Assembly (NCBI RefSeq): GCF_023824315.1 | Contig: NZ_CP098732.1 | Location: 124,001 to 188,000, forward strand | Length of the DNA stretch: 64,000 nt | From: Acinetobacter tibetensis | GTDB taxonomy: Bacteria > Pseudomonadota > Gammaproteobacteria > Pseudomonadales > Moraxellaceae | Reading direction: 5' to 3' | Translations under genes and position numbers: made by a program | In this document: positions 48,301-57,432 of the stretch, one piece after another | Position numbering within the stretch: position 1 is the stretch's first letter | Layout of the letters: each line of letters opens with the position of its first letter | The notes under the pieces: generated by a model | Seen by the model: the letters and a program-made list of their open reading frames with translations, nothing else | Told to the model about the DNA's origin: nothing | Databases searched by the model: none

Positions 48301-48975
48301 TTATCGGTTGTCTAAACCCAACCATTGTCTTTGATGATAAGCACTATCCCAGAATAACCATTCCAGTGTTGCCCCCATACGATAGGCCGCATGCATTTTT
48401 TCTAAAGTGTCAGCATCGCAACGTGCAGCAACTTTATTTACAGTGGCAATGACATTGCGCACGGCAGTATGGAATTCTTCACCTGCGTAGGTATCGATCC
48501 AAGCTTGGTACGGATTATTCGGTACAGATTGCTGCACAATGTCTTGACCGACTTCGGCATAAATCCAAAAGCAAGGGAGCAAGGCCGCCAGTACCACAGG
48601 ATAACTTTCCGCCCATGCGGTCGCAGTTAAAAATGACGTGTAATGATGACAAGCCAAGGTCAGTGGTGTGGTTTCAAACTGGTGTTTAGAGACATCGAAT
48701 TCTTGCATAAAGCTGTCATGCAGACTACGTTCAACCACAATCGCAATTTTGGCGGCTTCCGAAAATTGCATGACATCATCGGCTTCATACGCTTTTGCTG
48801 CACATACCGCTAATGCGCGGCCATAAGCCAATAAATAATGTGCATCTTGAATGACATAATGAGAAAAGGCTTCACGGCTGAGTGTGCCTCGCGCAAGCTC
48901 TTGATTGAAGGGCAGCGCTAAAGTTTCTTGGTAGAGGTCGAGATTACGCTGCCACAATTGTTCAGAAAAAAGCAT
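48301..48975 (-). CDS. tenA: Thiaminase II / aminopyrimidine aminohydrolase
   Basis: 224 residues of the TenA fold, which salvages aminopyrimidine from degraded thiamin. Active-site residues: Asp44 (IQDAHY), Cys135 (LLPCFWIY) and the Glu pair in YAGEEF (166-167). AGGAAA precedes the ATG. I looked for a TPP riboswitch ahead of it and did not find one. Single gene, not next to other thiamin genes. Confidence 0.93.
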   Translation of the reverse strand: MLFSEQLWQRNLDLYQETLALPFNQELARGTLSREAFSHYVIQDAHYLLAYGRALAVCAAKAYEADDVMQFSEAAKIAIVVERSLHDSFMQEFDVSKHQFETTPLTLACHHYTSFLTATAWAESYPVVLAALLPCFWIYAEVGQDIVQQSVPNNPYQAWIDTYAGEEFHTAVRNVIATVNKVAARCDADTLEKMHAAYRMGATLEWLFWDSAYHQRQWLGLDNR

Positions 48976-49186
48976 GCGGGTTTCCTGGTCTATCTTTACA
49001 AATTATGGCGACTAGACTAACGCAAGCATGCCCAATAGACGACCCATTTTTTACAGAGCGGAGTTCTTCACAGAAAAAATCGCAGAACAATTTTGGTTTG
49101 GTGTATAAAAGCGTCATAATATCGCGCATGAATTTTTCTGCTGTAGTCAAGCTATAGCACTCTTATTATCCAAAGGTCACTTCGTT

Positions 49187-50272
49187 ATGATGAAACATTT
49201 TGGTTTCTCTATTTTATTTACGATTGTGTGTCTTGCAATTTCTGCTTATTGGGGCTTTACGCATGGTCCAGAAGCAGGCTTGAAGACCATGTTTACTGCG
49301 TTGACCATTACCGCCATTTTGGCTGTGATGGAAGTTTCTTTGTCGTTTGATAATGCAGTCGTAAATGCTTCAGTACTCCGCGGATGGGATCATTTTTGGA
49401 AAATGATTTTTTTAACCGTGGGTATCATTATTGCTGTATTTGGTATGCGTCTGGTGTTCCCTATTGTGATTGTGGCAGTAACTGCCGATATGGGTATGCT
49501 GGAAGTGGTGAAAATGGCATTGAATGAGCCACAGCAATATTCAGAAAAATTGATGGCCCATCATGCTGAAATTGCTGCCTTTGGTGGTGCATTCTTGTTA
49601 TTGGTGTTCTTGAATTTCTTCTTTGATGAAGGTAAAGACACCCATTGGTTCAGATGGTTAGAGCACCGTTTAGCCAATTTAGCCAACGTCCCTGCAATGT
49701 CCGTCTTTATTTCACTGATTGCGTTATTGATTATGGCAGCCAATGTTGCAGATGCTGAACGTTTGTTGGTGACGATGGCGGGTATTTGGGGCATCGTGGT
49801 GTATATCGGTGTGCAAGTGCTCAGTCATTTGTTAGGTGGTGAACCTGAAATTGATGAAGAAGGCAATGCCGTGGCACATGATGCCAGTGGTGCATCTACA
49901 GGCGTGATTAAAGCCGGTTTAGGTGGCTTTATTTATCTAGAAGTATTAGATGCCTCATTCAGTTTTGATGGCGTGATTGGTGCATTTGCCATTACTTCGG
50001 ATGTGGTCATCATTATGCTGGGGTTGGCGATTGGTGCAATGTTCGTGCGTTCAATGACCATTTATTTGGTTGAGAAGGGTACCTTAGACGCCTATATCTT
50101 CCTTGAGCATGGTGCGCATTATGCGATTGGTGCCTTGGCCTTCATTATGTTGGCGAGTGGTACAGGCGTACACGTTCCAGAAGTGGTGACGGGTTTAATT
50201 GGTGTGGCATTTATTGTTTGGGCTATCATCGCCTCGATTCAATACCGCAAACGCCAAGGACAACATGGTTAA
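49187..50272 (+). CDS. DUF475 family membrane protein (TerC-like)
   Basis: 361 residues, eight or nine helices. Two family repeats with acidic centres: VMEVSLSFDNAVVNASVLRGW (about 47-67) and YLEVLDASFSFDGVIGAFAIT (about 253-273); the S-F-D residues resemble the TerC metal-transport family. Probably an integral membrane metal or metalloid-linked protein; function unproven. Monocistronic, in a gap of 211 bases from tenA. Confidence 0.88.
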   Translation: MMKHFGFSILFTIVCLAISAYWGFTHGPEAGLKTMFTALTITAILAVMEVSLSFDNAVVNASVLRGWDHFWKMIFLTVGIIIAVFGMRLVFPIVIVAVTADMGMLEVVKMALNEPQQYSEKLMAHHAEIAAFGGAFLLLVFLNFFFDEGKDTHWFRWLEHRLANLANVPAMSVFISLIALLIMAANVADAERLLVTMAGIWGIVVYIGVQVLSHLLGGEPEIDEEGNAVAHDASGASTGVIKAGLGGFIYLEVLDASFSFDGVIGAFAITSDVVIIMLGLAIGAMFVRSMTIYLVEKGTLDAYIFLEHGAHYAIGALAFIMLASGTGVHVPEVVTGLIGVAFIVWAIIASIQYRKRQGQHG

Positions 50273-50422
50273 ACCGTGAATCTGAACGAAATGTCCACAG
50301 AGTAGAATCAAGGGTGCATTGTATTGCGCCCTTTTTTCTTGAGATAATTCCAGAATCGCCACGCATTCGTATCTGAATGTTGTAGCATAACCTCCAAATT
50401 CAACGCATTTAAGTCTATTGAT

Positions 50423-51787
50423 ATGATGAATTCCTTAGAACGCCGCTCGACCTTTGCTTTAAGCAGTATTTTTGCATTGCGCATGTTGGGGCTGTTCATG
50501 ATTATCCCAGTCTTTTCCGTGGCTGGTCAGTCGTATCAACATGCGACACCTGCGTTGATTGGTTTGGCGGTAGGCGTGTACGGGCTCAGCCAAGCCATTT
50601 TACAAATTCCGTTTAGCTTAATTGCAGACCGTTTTAGCCGTAAACCTTTGGTGGTACTGGGTTTATTGTTGTTCGCCATTGGTGGTGCAGTCGCGGCGAT
50701 GTCCGACAGCATTTATGGCGTGATTATTGGTCGTGCCATTGCGGGCGCGGGGGCGGTTTCTGCGGTGGTCATGGCCTTACTGGCCGATGTAACACGCGAA
50801 GAACAGCGCACCAAAGCCATGGCTGCCATGGGCATGAGTATTGGATTGTCTTTTGTGGTGGCATTTAGTCTGGGACCATGGCTCACCAGTCTGGTGGGAA
50901 TCTCAGGGCTGTTTTGGGTGACAACCATTATGGGTTTGGCGGCAATTGCTATGTTGCTCTTGGTACCCAAAGTAACCCGACATCATAAAAACTTCCAGCA
51001 AGGTTATCTGGCCCAACTGAAGCAAGTCTTGAAAATGCCAGATCTAAATCGGCTACATGTGTCCGTATTTACTTTGCATTTATTGCTGACAGCGATGTTT
51101 ATTTATGTGCCTTCGCAGTTGATTGAATTTGCGCAAATTCCCTTGGCAAAACACGGTTTAATTTATTTACCTCTGTTGGTGATTAGCCTGTTTTTTGCCT
51201 TTCCTAGTATTATTGTGGCGGAAAAATATCGCAAAATGCGCAGTATTTTCCTCACTGCCATTGCAGGCATCATTTTAGGCTTAATAACCTTAATTTTTGG
51301 CTATGAGTCCAAATATATCTTATTGATCGGGTTGGGTTTATTTTTTATTGCCTTTAATGTCATGGAAGCTTTATTGCCATCGTGGCTATCTAAAGTTGCA
51401 CCGATTCAGTCTAAAGCCACAGCGATGGGTGTAAATGCCAGCAGTCAGTTTTTAGGGGCATTTTTTGGCGGTACGTTGGGCGGTCAATTATTGATGCTGA
51501 ATAACACCGCATTGGGTTGGAGTATCCTCACTGCAATTGCTATAATTTGGCTATTCATCAGTTTTGGTTTGGCTCAACCACGTTATCTTTCATCGTTGGT
51601 GTTGCGCTTACCTGAGAATAAACAAACAGATGAGTGGACTTCTCAACTTTTAGCGATTCGTGGTATTGAAGAAGTTGTGGTGATGTCAGACCAGCAAGTG
51701 GCGTATGTGAAAGTGGACAAGCAGCGAATTGATGAAGCTGCGCGACAACATTTAACGCACTTGTTGGGGAAAGAGGTAGCCATTTAA
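50423..51787 (+). CDS. yajR: MFS transporter of the YajR type with C-terminal YAM domain
   Basis: 454 residues, the same length as E. coli YajR. Twelve helices of the major facilitator fold (about 10-395), motif A in the 2-3 loop reading DRFSRKP, and a C-terminal cytosolic domain of about 60 residues (ALGIEE-type beta-alpha-beta: LLAIRGIEEVVVMSDQQVAY then VKVDKQRID), which corresponds to the YAM domain. Substrate unknown (drug/proton antiporter class). ssb follows 51 bases later. Confidence 0.85.
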   Translation: MMNSLERRSTFALSSIFALRMLGLFMIIPVFSVAGQSYQHATPALIGLAVGVYGLSQAILQIPFSLIADRFSRKPLVVLGLLLFAIGGAVAAMSDSIYGVIIGRAIAGAGAVSAVVMALLADVTREEQRTKAMAAMGMSIGLSFVVAFSLGPWLTSLVGISGLFWVTTIMGLAAIAMLLLVPKVTRHHKNFQQGYLAQLKQVLKMPDLNRLHVSVFTLHLLLTAMFIYVPSQLIEFAQIPLAKHGLIYLPLLVISLFFAFPSIIVAEKYRKMRSIFLTAIAGIILGLITLIFGYESKYILLIGLGLFFIAFNVMEALLPSWLSKVAPIQSKATAMGVNASSQFLGAFFGGTLGGQLLMLNNTALGWSILTAIAIIWLFISFGLAQPRYLSSLVLRLPENKQTDEWTSQLLAIRGIEEVVVMSDQQVAYVKVDKQRIDEAARQHLTHLLGKEVAI

Positions 51788-51838
51788 GCATAACTCTTAT
51801 AAAGTAAATAATAGAAATAGATAGGAAGTAAACATCAG

Positions 51839-52420
51839 ATGCGCGGTGTAAATAAAGTTATTTTAGTGGGCACATTAGGCCGAGATCCAGAGACGAAAAC
51901 TTTTCCAAATGGGGGTTCGTTGACTCAGTTTTCAATCGCAACTAGCGATTCTTGGACTGACAAAAGCACAGGTGAACGTAAAGAACAAACTGAATGGCAC
52001 CGTATTGTGTTGCACAATCGTTTAGGTGAAATTGCTCAGCAATATTTACGTAAAGGTTCGAAGGTTTATATTGAAGGTTCTTTGCGTACGCGCCAATGGA
52101 CAGACCAAAATGGCCAAGAACGTTACACCACTGAAATTCGTGGTGAACAAATGCAAATGCTCGATTCAAACCGTCAGCAAGGTGAAGGTGTGCCGAGTGA
52201 TAACGCAGGGTTTAACCAACCACGTTTTAACAATAACCAAAACAGTGGTTATGGCAATAACACAGGTTATAACAACAATAACAACCAAGGTTATGGCAAC
52301 ACTGGCGGCTTTAATAATAATCCAGCAGGTGGCAATACCCAAGGTGGCTATAGCAATACACCTAAAGCAGCACCTTCTGCACCAACACCAGCAGATTTGG
52401 ATGACGATTTACCGTTCTAG
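51839..52420 (+). CDS. ssb: Single-stranded DNA-binding protein
   Basis: 193 residues: OB fold (1-112) beginning [18 protein letters not shown], with [18 protein letters not shown]; a flexible low-complexity linker rich in Asn, Gly and Tyr (about 118-175, repeats of the kind [12 protein letters not shown]); and the acidic tip DDDLPF that binds partner proteins. RBS AGGAAG ahead of the ATG. Works with RecJ, also encoded in this window, in recombination and repair. Confidence 0.98.
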   Translation: MRGVNKVILVGTLGRDPETKTFPNGGSLTQFSIATSDSWTDKSTGERKEQTEWHRIVLHNRLGEIAQQYLRKGSKVYIEGSLRTRQWTDQNGQERYTTEIRGEQMQMLDSNRQQGEGVPSDNAGFNQPRFNNNQNSGYGNNTGYNNNNNQGYGNTGGFNNNPAGGNTQGGYSNTPKAAPSAPTPADLDDDLPF

Positions 52421-52495
52421 ATCATATATAGAGGCACTTTAAAGGTCTTCTTTAAATGGGCGGAAGTACTTTCATCCCACTGCTTCAAACAAGCA

Positions 52496-52528
52496 AAACC
52501 TTCTTAGTCTAACTAGGAAGGTTTTTTT
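52496..52528 (+). terminator. Rho-independent terminator of ssb
   Basis: Stem AAACCTTCTTAG with CTAGGAAGGTTT (one mismatch) and a T run of seven. Confidence 0.82.
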
Positions 52529-52971
52529 ATTTAGATGAGCTAAATAATTGCGCGCTATACTAAAGTTCTAGAGTACAAGCAGATAGCACAGTTATAAATT
52601 GGCTCCTGTAAAAGTAGATTAATTTAAATTGGTTTATTTATACTAAGTTATTTATTTTTATATATTTATTATTTTAAATTTAATTAAATTAAACCTATAA
52701 ATATGAATATAAATTACAAAAATGCACAGTAATGGTGCATTGGAAAAGCAATTGGCTCTTTCCTTCATAAGAAAAATGGCTCTCGTTTCTTGAGTGCCAA
52801 AACGACAAATTAAGCCTATATCGAAGTATGCATACGGAAACGTCAGATTTGCCCATTCAATCCTTTGTTTTTAGGAGATTGGGCAGATTCACCAAAAAAT
52901 TAGGAATATTGATGACCTAGGGTAAACCGACTTTGGGACAGCTATATTTCTATCATGTTAAGGAAAATTGT
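52529..52971 (+). other. AT-rich upstream region of gabP with a hairpin
   Basis: About 440 bp without a gene. The left half is very AT-rich. A stem at 52850-52885 pairs TGCCCA with TGGGCA and AATCCT with AGGAGATT, 87 bases before the gabP start, and could be a leader structure or an operator. A short frame at 52933-52971 extends gabP upstream but is not supported. Confidence 0.4.
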
Positions 52972-54411
52972 ATGGCTGGACATCAAACGTCAGGAGCCAA
53001 CGGCTCTCAAGGCTTACATAACGGGCTTAAATCTCGCCATTTGACCATGATCTCAATTGCGGGTGTCATTGGTGGTTCTTTATTTGTCGGTTCAGGCAGT
53101 ATTATTTATAACACTGGACCAGTGGTTTTTCTCACTTATGCTTTAGGCGGTTTATTGGTTTGGTTCATCATGCGAATGCTCGGTGAAATGGCTGTTTTAA
53201 ACCCTGATAGCGGTTCTTTTTCTACTTATGCTGACCGAGCGATTGGTCGTTGGGCGGGGTTTTCGATTGGTTGGTTATATTGGTGTACGCTCGCCATGCT
53301 CATGGGCTGGGAAGCTTATGTTGCGGGTAAAATTTTAAATAATTGGTTTCCATTTATCCCGATCTGGGCCTATATGATGGTCGTCATTGTTGCCTTGGTC
53401 GCGGTCAATTTACAAAACGTGAAAAACTACGGTGAATTTGAATTCTGGTTTGCGCTCATCAAAGTGATTGCGATTGTCATTTTCCTTGTGTTGGGTAGTT
53501 TAGCGATTATGCACTTATGGCCGTGGGGTAATCCTGCTGCATCGGGTATCAGTAATTTGACTTCACAAGGCTTTATGCCAAATGGGGCATCCTCGGTCAT
53601 TACCGCCTTACTGGGGGTAATGTTTGCCTATATTGGGGCTGAGATTGTGACCGTTGCCGCAGCAGAATCGGCAAATCCTTCTCAAGAAATTCGTAAGGCT
53701 TCTAACTCAGTCGTTTGGCGTATTATTTTGTTCTATGTGGGTTCAATGTTTGTGGCAGTGTGTTTGATTCCACACAACAATGAACTTCTGAAAGATTCGA
53801 CTTGGGGTACGTATAGTGTAACCTTGACCGCATTAGGGATTCCTGGCGCACGTCATATTGTCAACTTTGTTGTACTCACTTCAGTTTGTAGCTGCTTTAA
53901 CTCGGCACTGTATACCTGTTCACGTATGTTGTTCTCTTTAGGCAAACGTGGAGATGCACCGAAGAGTTTTGGTACAGTGAACCGCCATGGTAGTCCAGCG
54001 GTAGGCGTGATTGTCTCTTGTTTCTTCTCTGTCATTGCGGTGATTTTAACAGCAAGCAAGAGTATGGATGTTTATGATGTATTCATGCTCACTACAGGTG
54101 CAGCGACATTATATGTGTACTTGGCAATTGCCTATTCGCAATTGCGGATGCGTAAAAAGCTTGAAGCAGAAGGGGTTCAAATCGACTTTAAAATGTGGAT
54201 GTTCCCTTATGTGACTTATGGCGTAATCATCGCCATTATTGGGGCAATTCTGACCATGTTAATTGAAGGCACCTATTTTAAAGAAGTGATCTACACCACA
54301 GTGTTGTTTGGTACGATTGTGTTCTTTGGCGTATTGTCGGAAAAACTAGGTTGGGGCAAAGAGCGTAGAGCATCTCATTTATCGCATAGCAATACAGAAA
54401 AACTGGTTTAA
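52972..54411 (+). CDS. gabP: GABA permease
   Basis: 479 residues, 12 helices of the amino acid/polyamine/organocation superfamily, amino acid transporter subgroup. RHLTMISIAGVIGGSLFVGSG near the N-terminus and the consensus amphipathic region PDSGSFSTYADRAIGRWAGFSIGW match GabP. Imports 4-aminobutyrate for GabT/GabD encoded downstream. Start 52972 has AAGGAAAA ahead; the frame extends 13 codons upstream without support. It is convergent with gabR and shares a terminator with it. Confidence 0.92.
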   Translation: MAGHQTSGANGSQGLHNGLKSRHLTMISIAGVIGGSLFVGSGSIIYNTGPVVFLTYALGGLLVWFIMRMLGEMAVLNPDSGSFSTYADRAIGRWAGFSIGWLYWCTLAMLMGWEAYVAGKILNNWFPFIPIWAYMMVVIVALVAVNLQNVKNYGEFEFWFALIKVIAIVIFLVLGSLAIMHLWPWGNPAASGISNLTSQGFMPNGASSVITALLGVMFAYIGAEIVTVAAAESANPSQEIRKASNSVVWRIILFYVGSMFVAVCLIPHNNELLKDSTWGTYSVTLTALGIPGARHIVNFVVLTSVCSCFNSALYTCSRMLFSLGKRGDAPKSFGTVNRHGSPAVGVIVSCFFSVIAVILTASKSMDVYDVFMLTTGAATLYVYLAIAYSQLRMRKKLEAEGVQIDFKMWMFPYVTYGVIIAIIGAILTMLIEGTYFKEVIYTTVLFGTIVFFGVLSEKLGWGKERRASHLSHSNTEKLV

Positions 54412-54430
54412 TTTGCGTTAATCTGAATTG

Positions 54431-54467
54431 AAAAAAAAGAGTCCCCAATAGGAGACTCTTTTTTTAT
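54431..54467. terminator. Bidirectional terminator between gabP and gabR
   Basis: Stem AAAAAAAGAGTCCCC with GGAGACTCTTTTTTT (one mismatch), four-base loop. Confidence 0.85.
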
Positions 54468-54478
54468 AACTTAGATAA

Positions 54479-56056
54479 TTAATTCACGGTGGGTACGCCG
54501 GCTTCACGTAAACATTGTAATAGCACACCAAAGGACATCACCATATCGCGCTCATTCACACAAGCAAAGCCCATCAGCAGTCCACGCTGTGCACGTGCGT
54601 GCGAGTGCATATAATATTGCGACAATGGACGAACTTTAATGCCGCGTTCTAACGCTTTAGACGCAATCGCAACATCATCGCACTGTTCAGGCAGTCTCAT
54701 GACCAAATGTAGCCCTGAATCATGACTGTATTCGTGGACAAATTCGAGGCCTAAATAGCGATGAATCAGATCGACCAGATAAGCACGACGCTTACCATAC
54801 AGCAGGCGCATGCGTCGAATATGTGCTTCATAATGCCCTTCACGAATAAACACCGCTAAGGCTTTTTGTTCAAGCAAATGCCCACCACGATACAATTCTG
54901 CTGCCAAAATCCGTAACGGTGAAAAGAGCGAACGTGGTACCACCAAGTAGCCAATACGTAGTGCAGGGTAAATGGTTTTACTGAATGTCCCCATGTAAAT
55001 CACAGGAGCATCGGACTCCAAACCTTGCAGCGATGGATAGGGTTGGCCCGAGAAGCGAAATTCACTGTCATAGTCATCTTCCACAATCCAGCTATTATTT
55101 TGCTTGGCAATACTCAAGAGCTGTTTACGTCGTTCTAGGCTTAGGTGGGAGCCTAATGGGTATTGATGTGACGGTGTCACAAAAATCAGTTTGGGTGGCT
55201 TTTTCGGATTTTGTTCTGGAATAATTCCATCCGCATCTACGGGCATAGGATGAATGTCTAGGCCATTAATACGTAAAGTATTACGCATTCCCCAATAGGC
55301 AGGATCTTCAATCCAGACCTGATCGCCAATATCACACAGGGCACGTGAAACCAGATCAATGGCTTGATGGATGCCTTCGGTAATAATAATTTGGTCGGTA
55401 TCACATTGGACTGAGCGGGCGACACGTAAGTAATCGGCCAGTGCGCTACGTAGCTCTAAGCAGCCGCCAGCATTGCTGTAAATTAATTGTTCAATATCGG
55501 GTTCACGGTTTAAACGTGCTTGAATCCGACTAAAAACATGATGCGGAAATTCAGTCACATCCGGTGCACCGGGTACAAAAGCCCCCCATTGATGGGGTGA
55601 AGCTGCGGCATGTCCCATCACTTGTGCGCCACGTTGTGATAAAGATGCATTTTTTTTGGCTTTGGCAATCCCTTCAACTTTCTTGCCATGAATGGTATTT
55701 AAAAATACTTCAGGTAAGTGTTCCGCAACCCAAGTACCGTGACCCGTACGTGCTTCCAAATAACCTTCGGCTTGCAGTTGCTCATAAGCAGACAGCACGG
55801 TATTGCGCGATACCTTGACTTCACTGGCCAAATCACGAGATGCAGGTAAGCGCGTTTTGGGCTGAATCACACCTTCGGTAATCGCACCTCTCAAGCAACG
55901 GAATAGGCGTTGATGTAGCTTACCCTCCGTATCTTGCTGGAGACGTTGTAATAAATGATCACCTAACAAACTGCGCAATTGGCTCTCTCCTACAGTTAAA
56001 AAGTGGCTCTGGTCAGTTGACCCAAGAAGCGCGAAATTACAGTCATAGGCAGTCAT
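54479..56056 (-). CDS. gabR: MocR-type regulator GabR (GntR helix-turn-helix fused to an aminotransferase fold)
   Basis: 525 residues. GntR-type winged helix at about 46-112 (LFRCLRGAITEGVIQPKTRL, LASEVKVSRNTVLSAYEQLQ) and a type I aminotransferase-like domain (about 155-520) with the PLP lysine Lys360 in YMGTFSKTIYPALRIGY. In this family PLP and GABA binding switches on gabT. It is divergent from gabT-gabD across 77 bp and convergent with gabP, which supports the assignment. Confidence 0.92.
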   Translation of the reverse strand: MTAYDCNFALLGSTDQSHFLTVGESQLRSLLGDHLLQRLQQDTEGKLHQRLFRCLRGAITEGVIQPKTRLPASRDLASEVKVSRNTVLSAYEQLQAEGYLEARTGHGTWVAEHLPEVFLNTIHGKKVEGIAKAKKNASLSQRGAQVMGHAAASPHQWGAFVPGAPDVTEFPHHVFSRIQARLNREPDIEQLIYSNAGGCLELRSALADYLRVARSVQCDTDQIIITEGIHQAIDLVSRALCDIGDQVWIEDPAYWGMRNTLRINGLDIHPMPVDADGIIPEQNPKKPPKLIFVTPSHQYPLGSHLSLERRKQLLSIAKQNNSWIVEDDYDSEFRFSGQPYPSLQGLESDAPVIYMGTFSKTIYPALRIGYLVVPRSLFSPLRILAAELYRGGHLLEQKALAVFIREGHYEAHIRRMRLLYGKRRAYLVDLIHRYLGLEFVHEYSHDSGLHLVMRLPEQCDDVAIASKALERGIKVRPLSQYYMHSHARAQRGLLMGFACVNERDMVMSFGVLLQCLREAGVPTVN

Positions 56057-56063
56057 TGTAAAG

Positions 56064-56090
56064 CATCCTGAAATTAGGCGAACGGATGCA
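56064..56090. promoter_or_regulatory. Dyad in the gabR-gabT intergenic region
   Basis: GCATCC (56064-56069) and GGATGC (56085-56090), perfect inverted repeat with a 15-bp spacer, in the only 77 bp between the two divergent genes. A likely GabR site by position. Confidence 0.4.
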
Positions 56091-56133
56091 AGACCAAAGC
56101 TGTAATTGACGATGAAAAAATGAGGAAAAAATA

Positions 56134-57432
56134 ATGGATGCTAATCATTCTGCACTCAATGCGCGTAAACAGCAAGCAACCCCACGCGGCGTAGGCGTGA
56201 TGTGTCAGTGGTATGCGGAAAAAGCAGAAAATGCCACAATTTGGGATAAAGATGGCAACGAATACATCGACTTTGCAGGTGGTATTGCGGTATTGAATAC
56301 AGGTCACCGTCATCCAAAAGTGATCGCGGCTGTGACTGAACAGTTAACCAAGTTCACCCATACGGCTTACCAAGTAACACCATACGAAAGCTATGTATCT
56401 TTGGCTGAACGTATCAATGAACGCGCACCAATTGCGGGTCAAGCAAAAACTGCATTTTTCACGACAGGTGCTGAAGCGGTTGAAAATGCGGTAAAAATCG
56501 CACGTTCTTACACAGGTCGTCACGGGATTATTACCTTTGGTAACGGTTTCCACGGTCGTTCATTCATGACCATGGCAATGACAGGTAAAACTGCACCGTA
56601 CAAACGTGATTTTGGTGTAATGCCTGGTGGCGTATTCCATGCGCGTTACCCAGTGGCATCTAAAGGTATTTCTGTTGATGCTGCCATTGAAAGCGTTGAA
56701 AATATTTTCAGTGAAGATGTATCTGCACATGACGTAGCTGCCATTGTGCTTGAGCCAGTACAAGGGGAAGGCGGTTTTAACGTTGTTCCTGCTGAGTTCT
56801 TAAAGCGTTTACGTGCTATTTGCGACCAACACGGTATTTTGTTAATTGCAGACGAAGTTCAAACTGGTTTTGCGCGTACAGGTAAATTGTTCGCAATGGA
56901 TCATTACGAAACTAAAGCTGACTTGATCACTATGGCGAAAAGCCTTGGCGGTGGTTTCCCAATTTCAGGTGTTGTGGGTCGTATCGACGTGATGGATGCA
57001 CCAAACCCAGGCGGTTTAGGTGGTACTTACGCAGGTAACCCAATTGCAGTTGCAGCAGCACACGCAGTGATTGATGCGATTGAAGAAGAAAAGCTGTGTG
57101 AACGTGCCAATGTTTTAGGTGCAGAATTAGTCACTGCGTTGAAGCAAATTCAAGCTGAAACGACCATCGTGAATGATATTCGTGCATTAGGTTCAATGGT
57201 TGCTGTTGAAGTCGAAAATGCGGATATCGCAAAAGCTGTACAAACTTTTGCAATGCAGAAAGGTTTGTTGTTGTTAACTTGTGGTAAAAATGGCAACGTG
57301 ATTCGTTTCTTATATCCACTGACTATTCCAACAGAACAATTCCGTCAAGCTTTAGACATTTTAAAACAAGGTTTTGATTCTTTAGCATTGCCAGCAACTG
57401 TTGGGGCGCAAACTGCGGAGCAATCAGCATGA
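56134..57432 (+). CDS. gabT: 4-aminobutyrate--2-oxoglutarate transaminase
   Basis: PLP enzyme converting GABA and 2-oxoglutarate to succinate semialdehyde and glutamate. 432 residues, class III aminotransferase: FFTTGAEAVENAVKIAR (about 108-124), FHGRSFMTMAMTG, IVLEPVQGEGGF, LIADEVQTGFARTG and the PLP lysine Lys269 in TMAKSLGGGFPISG. RBS AGGAAAA before the ATG. Its stop overlaps the gabD start by four bases (ATGA). Confidence 0.96.
   Translation: MDANHSALNARKQQATPRGVGVMCQWYAEKAENATIWDKDGNEYIDFAGGIAVLNTGHRHPKVIAAVTEQLTKFTHTAYQVTPYESYVSLAERINERAPIAGQAKTAFFTTGAEAVENAVKIARSYTGRHGIITFGNGFHGRSFMTMAMTGKTAPYKRDFGVMPGGVFHARYPVASKGISVDAAIESVENIFSEDVSAHDVAAIVLEPVQGEGGFNVVPAEFLKRLRAICDQHGILLIADEVQTGFARTGKLFAMDHYETKADLITMAKSLGGGFPISGVVGRIDVMDAPNPGGLGGTYAGNPIAVAAAHAVIDAIEEEKLCERANVLGAELVTALKQIQAETTIVNDIRALGSMVAVEVENADIAKAVQTFAMQKGLLLLTCGKNGNVIRFLYPLTIPTEQFRQALDILKQGFDSLALPATVGAQTAEQSA

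Noticed and set aside
48976..49186. TPP riboswitch upstream of tenA
   Set aside because: I looked for the CTGAGA and related conserved blocks on the minus strand and found none.
51839..52420. Possible tandem repeat or phase-variation tract in the ssb linker
   Set aside because: The repeats are degenerate codon runs for Asn/Gly/Tyr, normal for SSB linkers; no uniform unit that would slip.
52026..52442. Overlapping 138-codon frame inside ssb
   Set aside because: It follows from the repetitive Asn/Gly linker of ssb; the ssb frame itself is complete and conserved.
56093..56100. GACCAAAG before gabT as a further acetate-regulon site
   Set aside because: It lies only 34 bases before the gabT start, so the promoter geometry seen at acs is impossible, and the extended dyad is missing. 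Likely chance.
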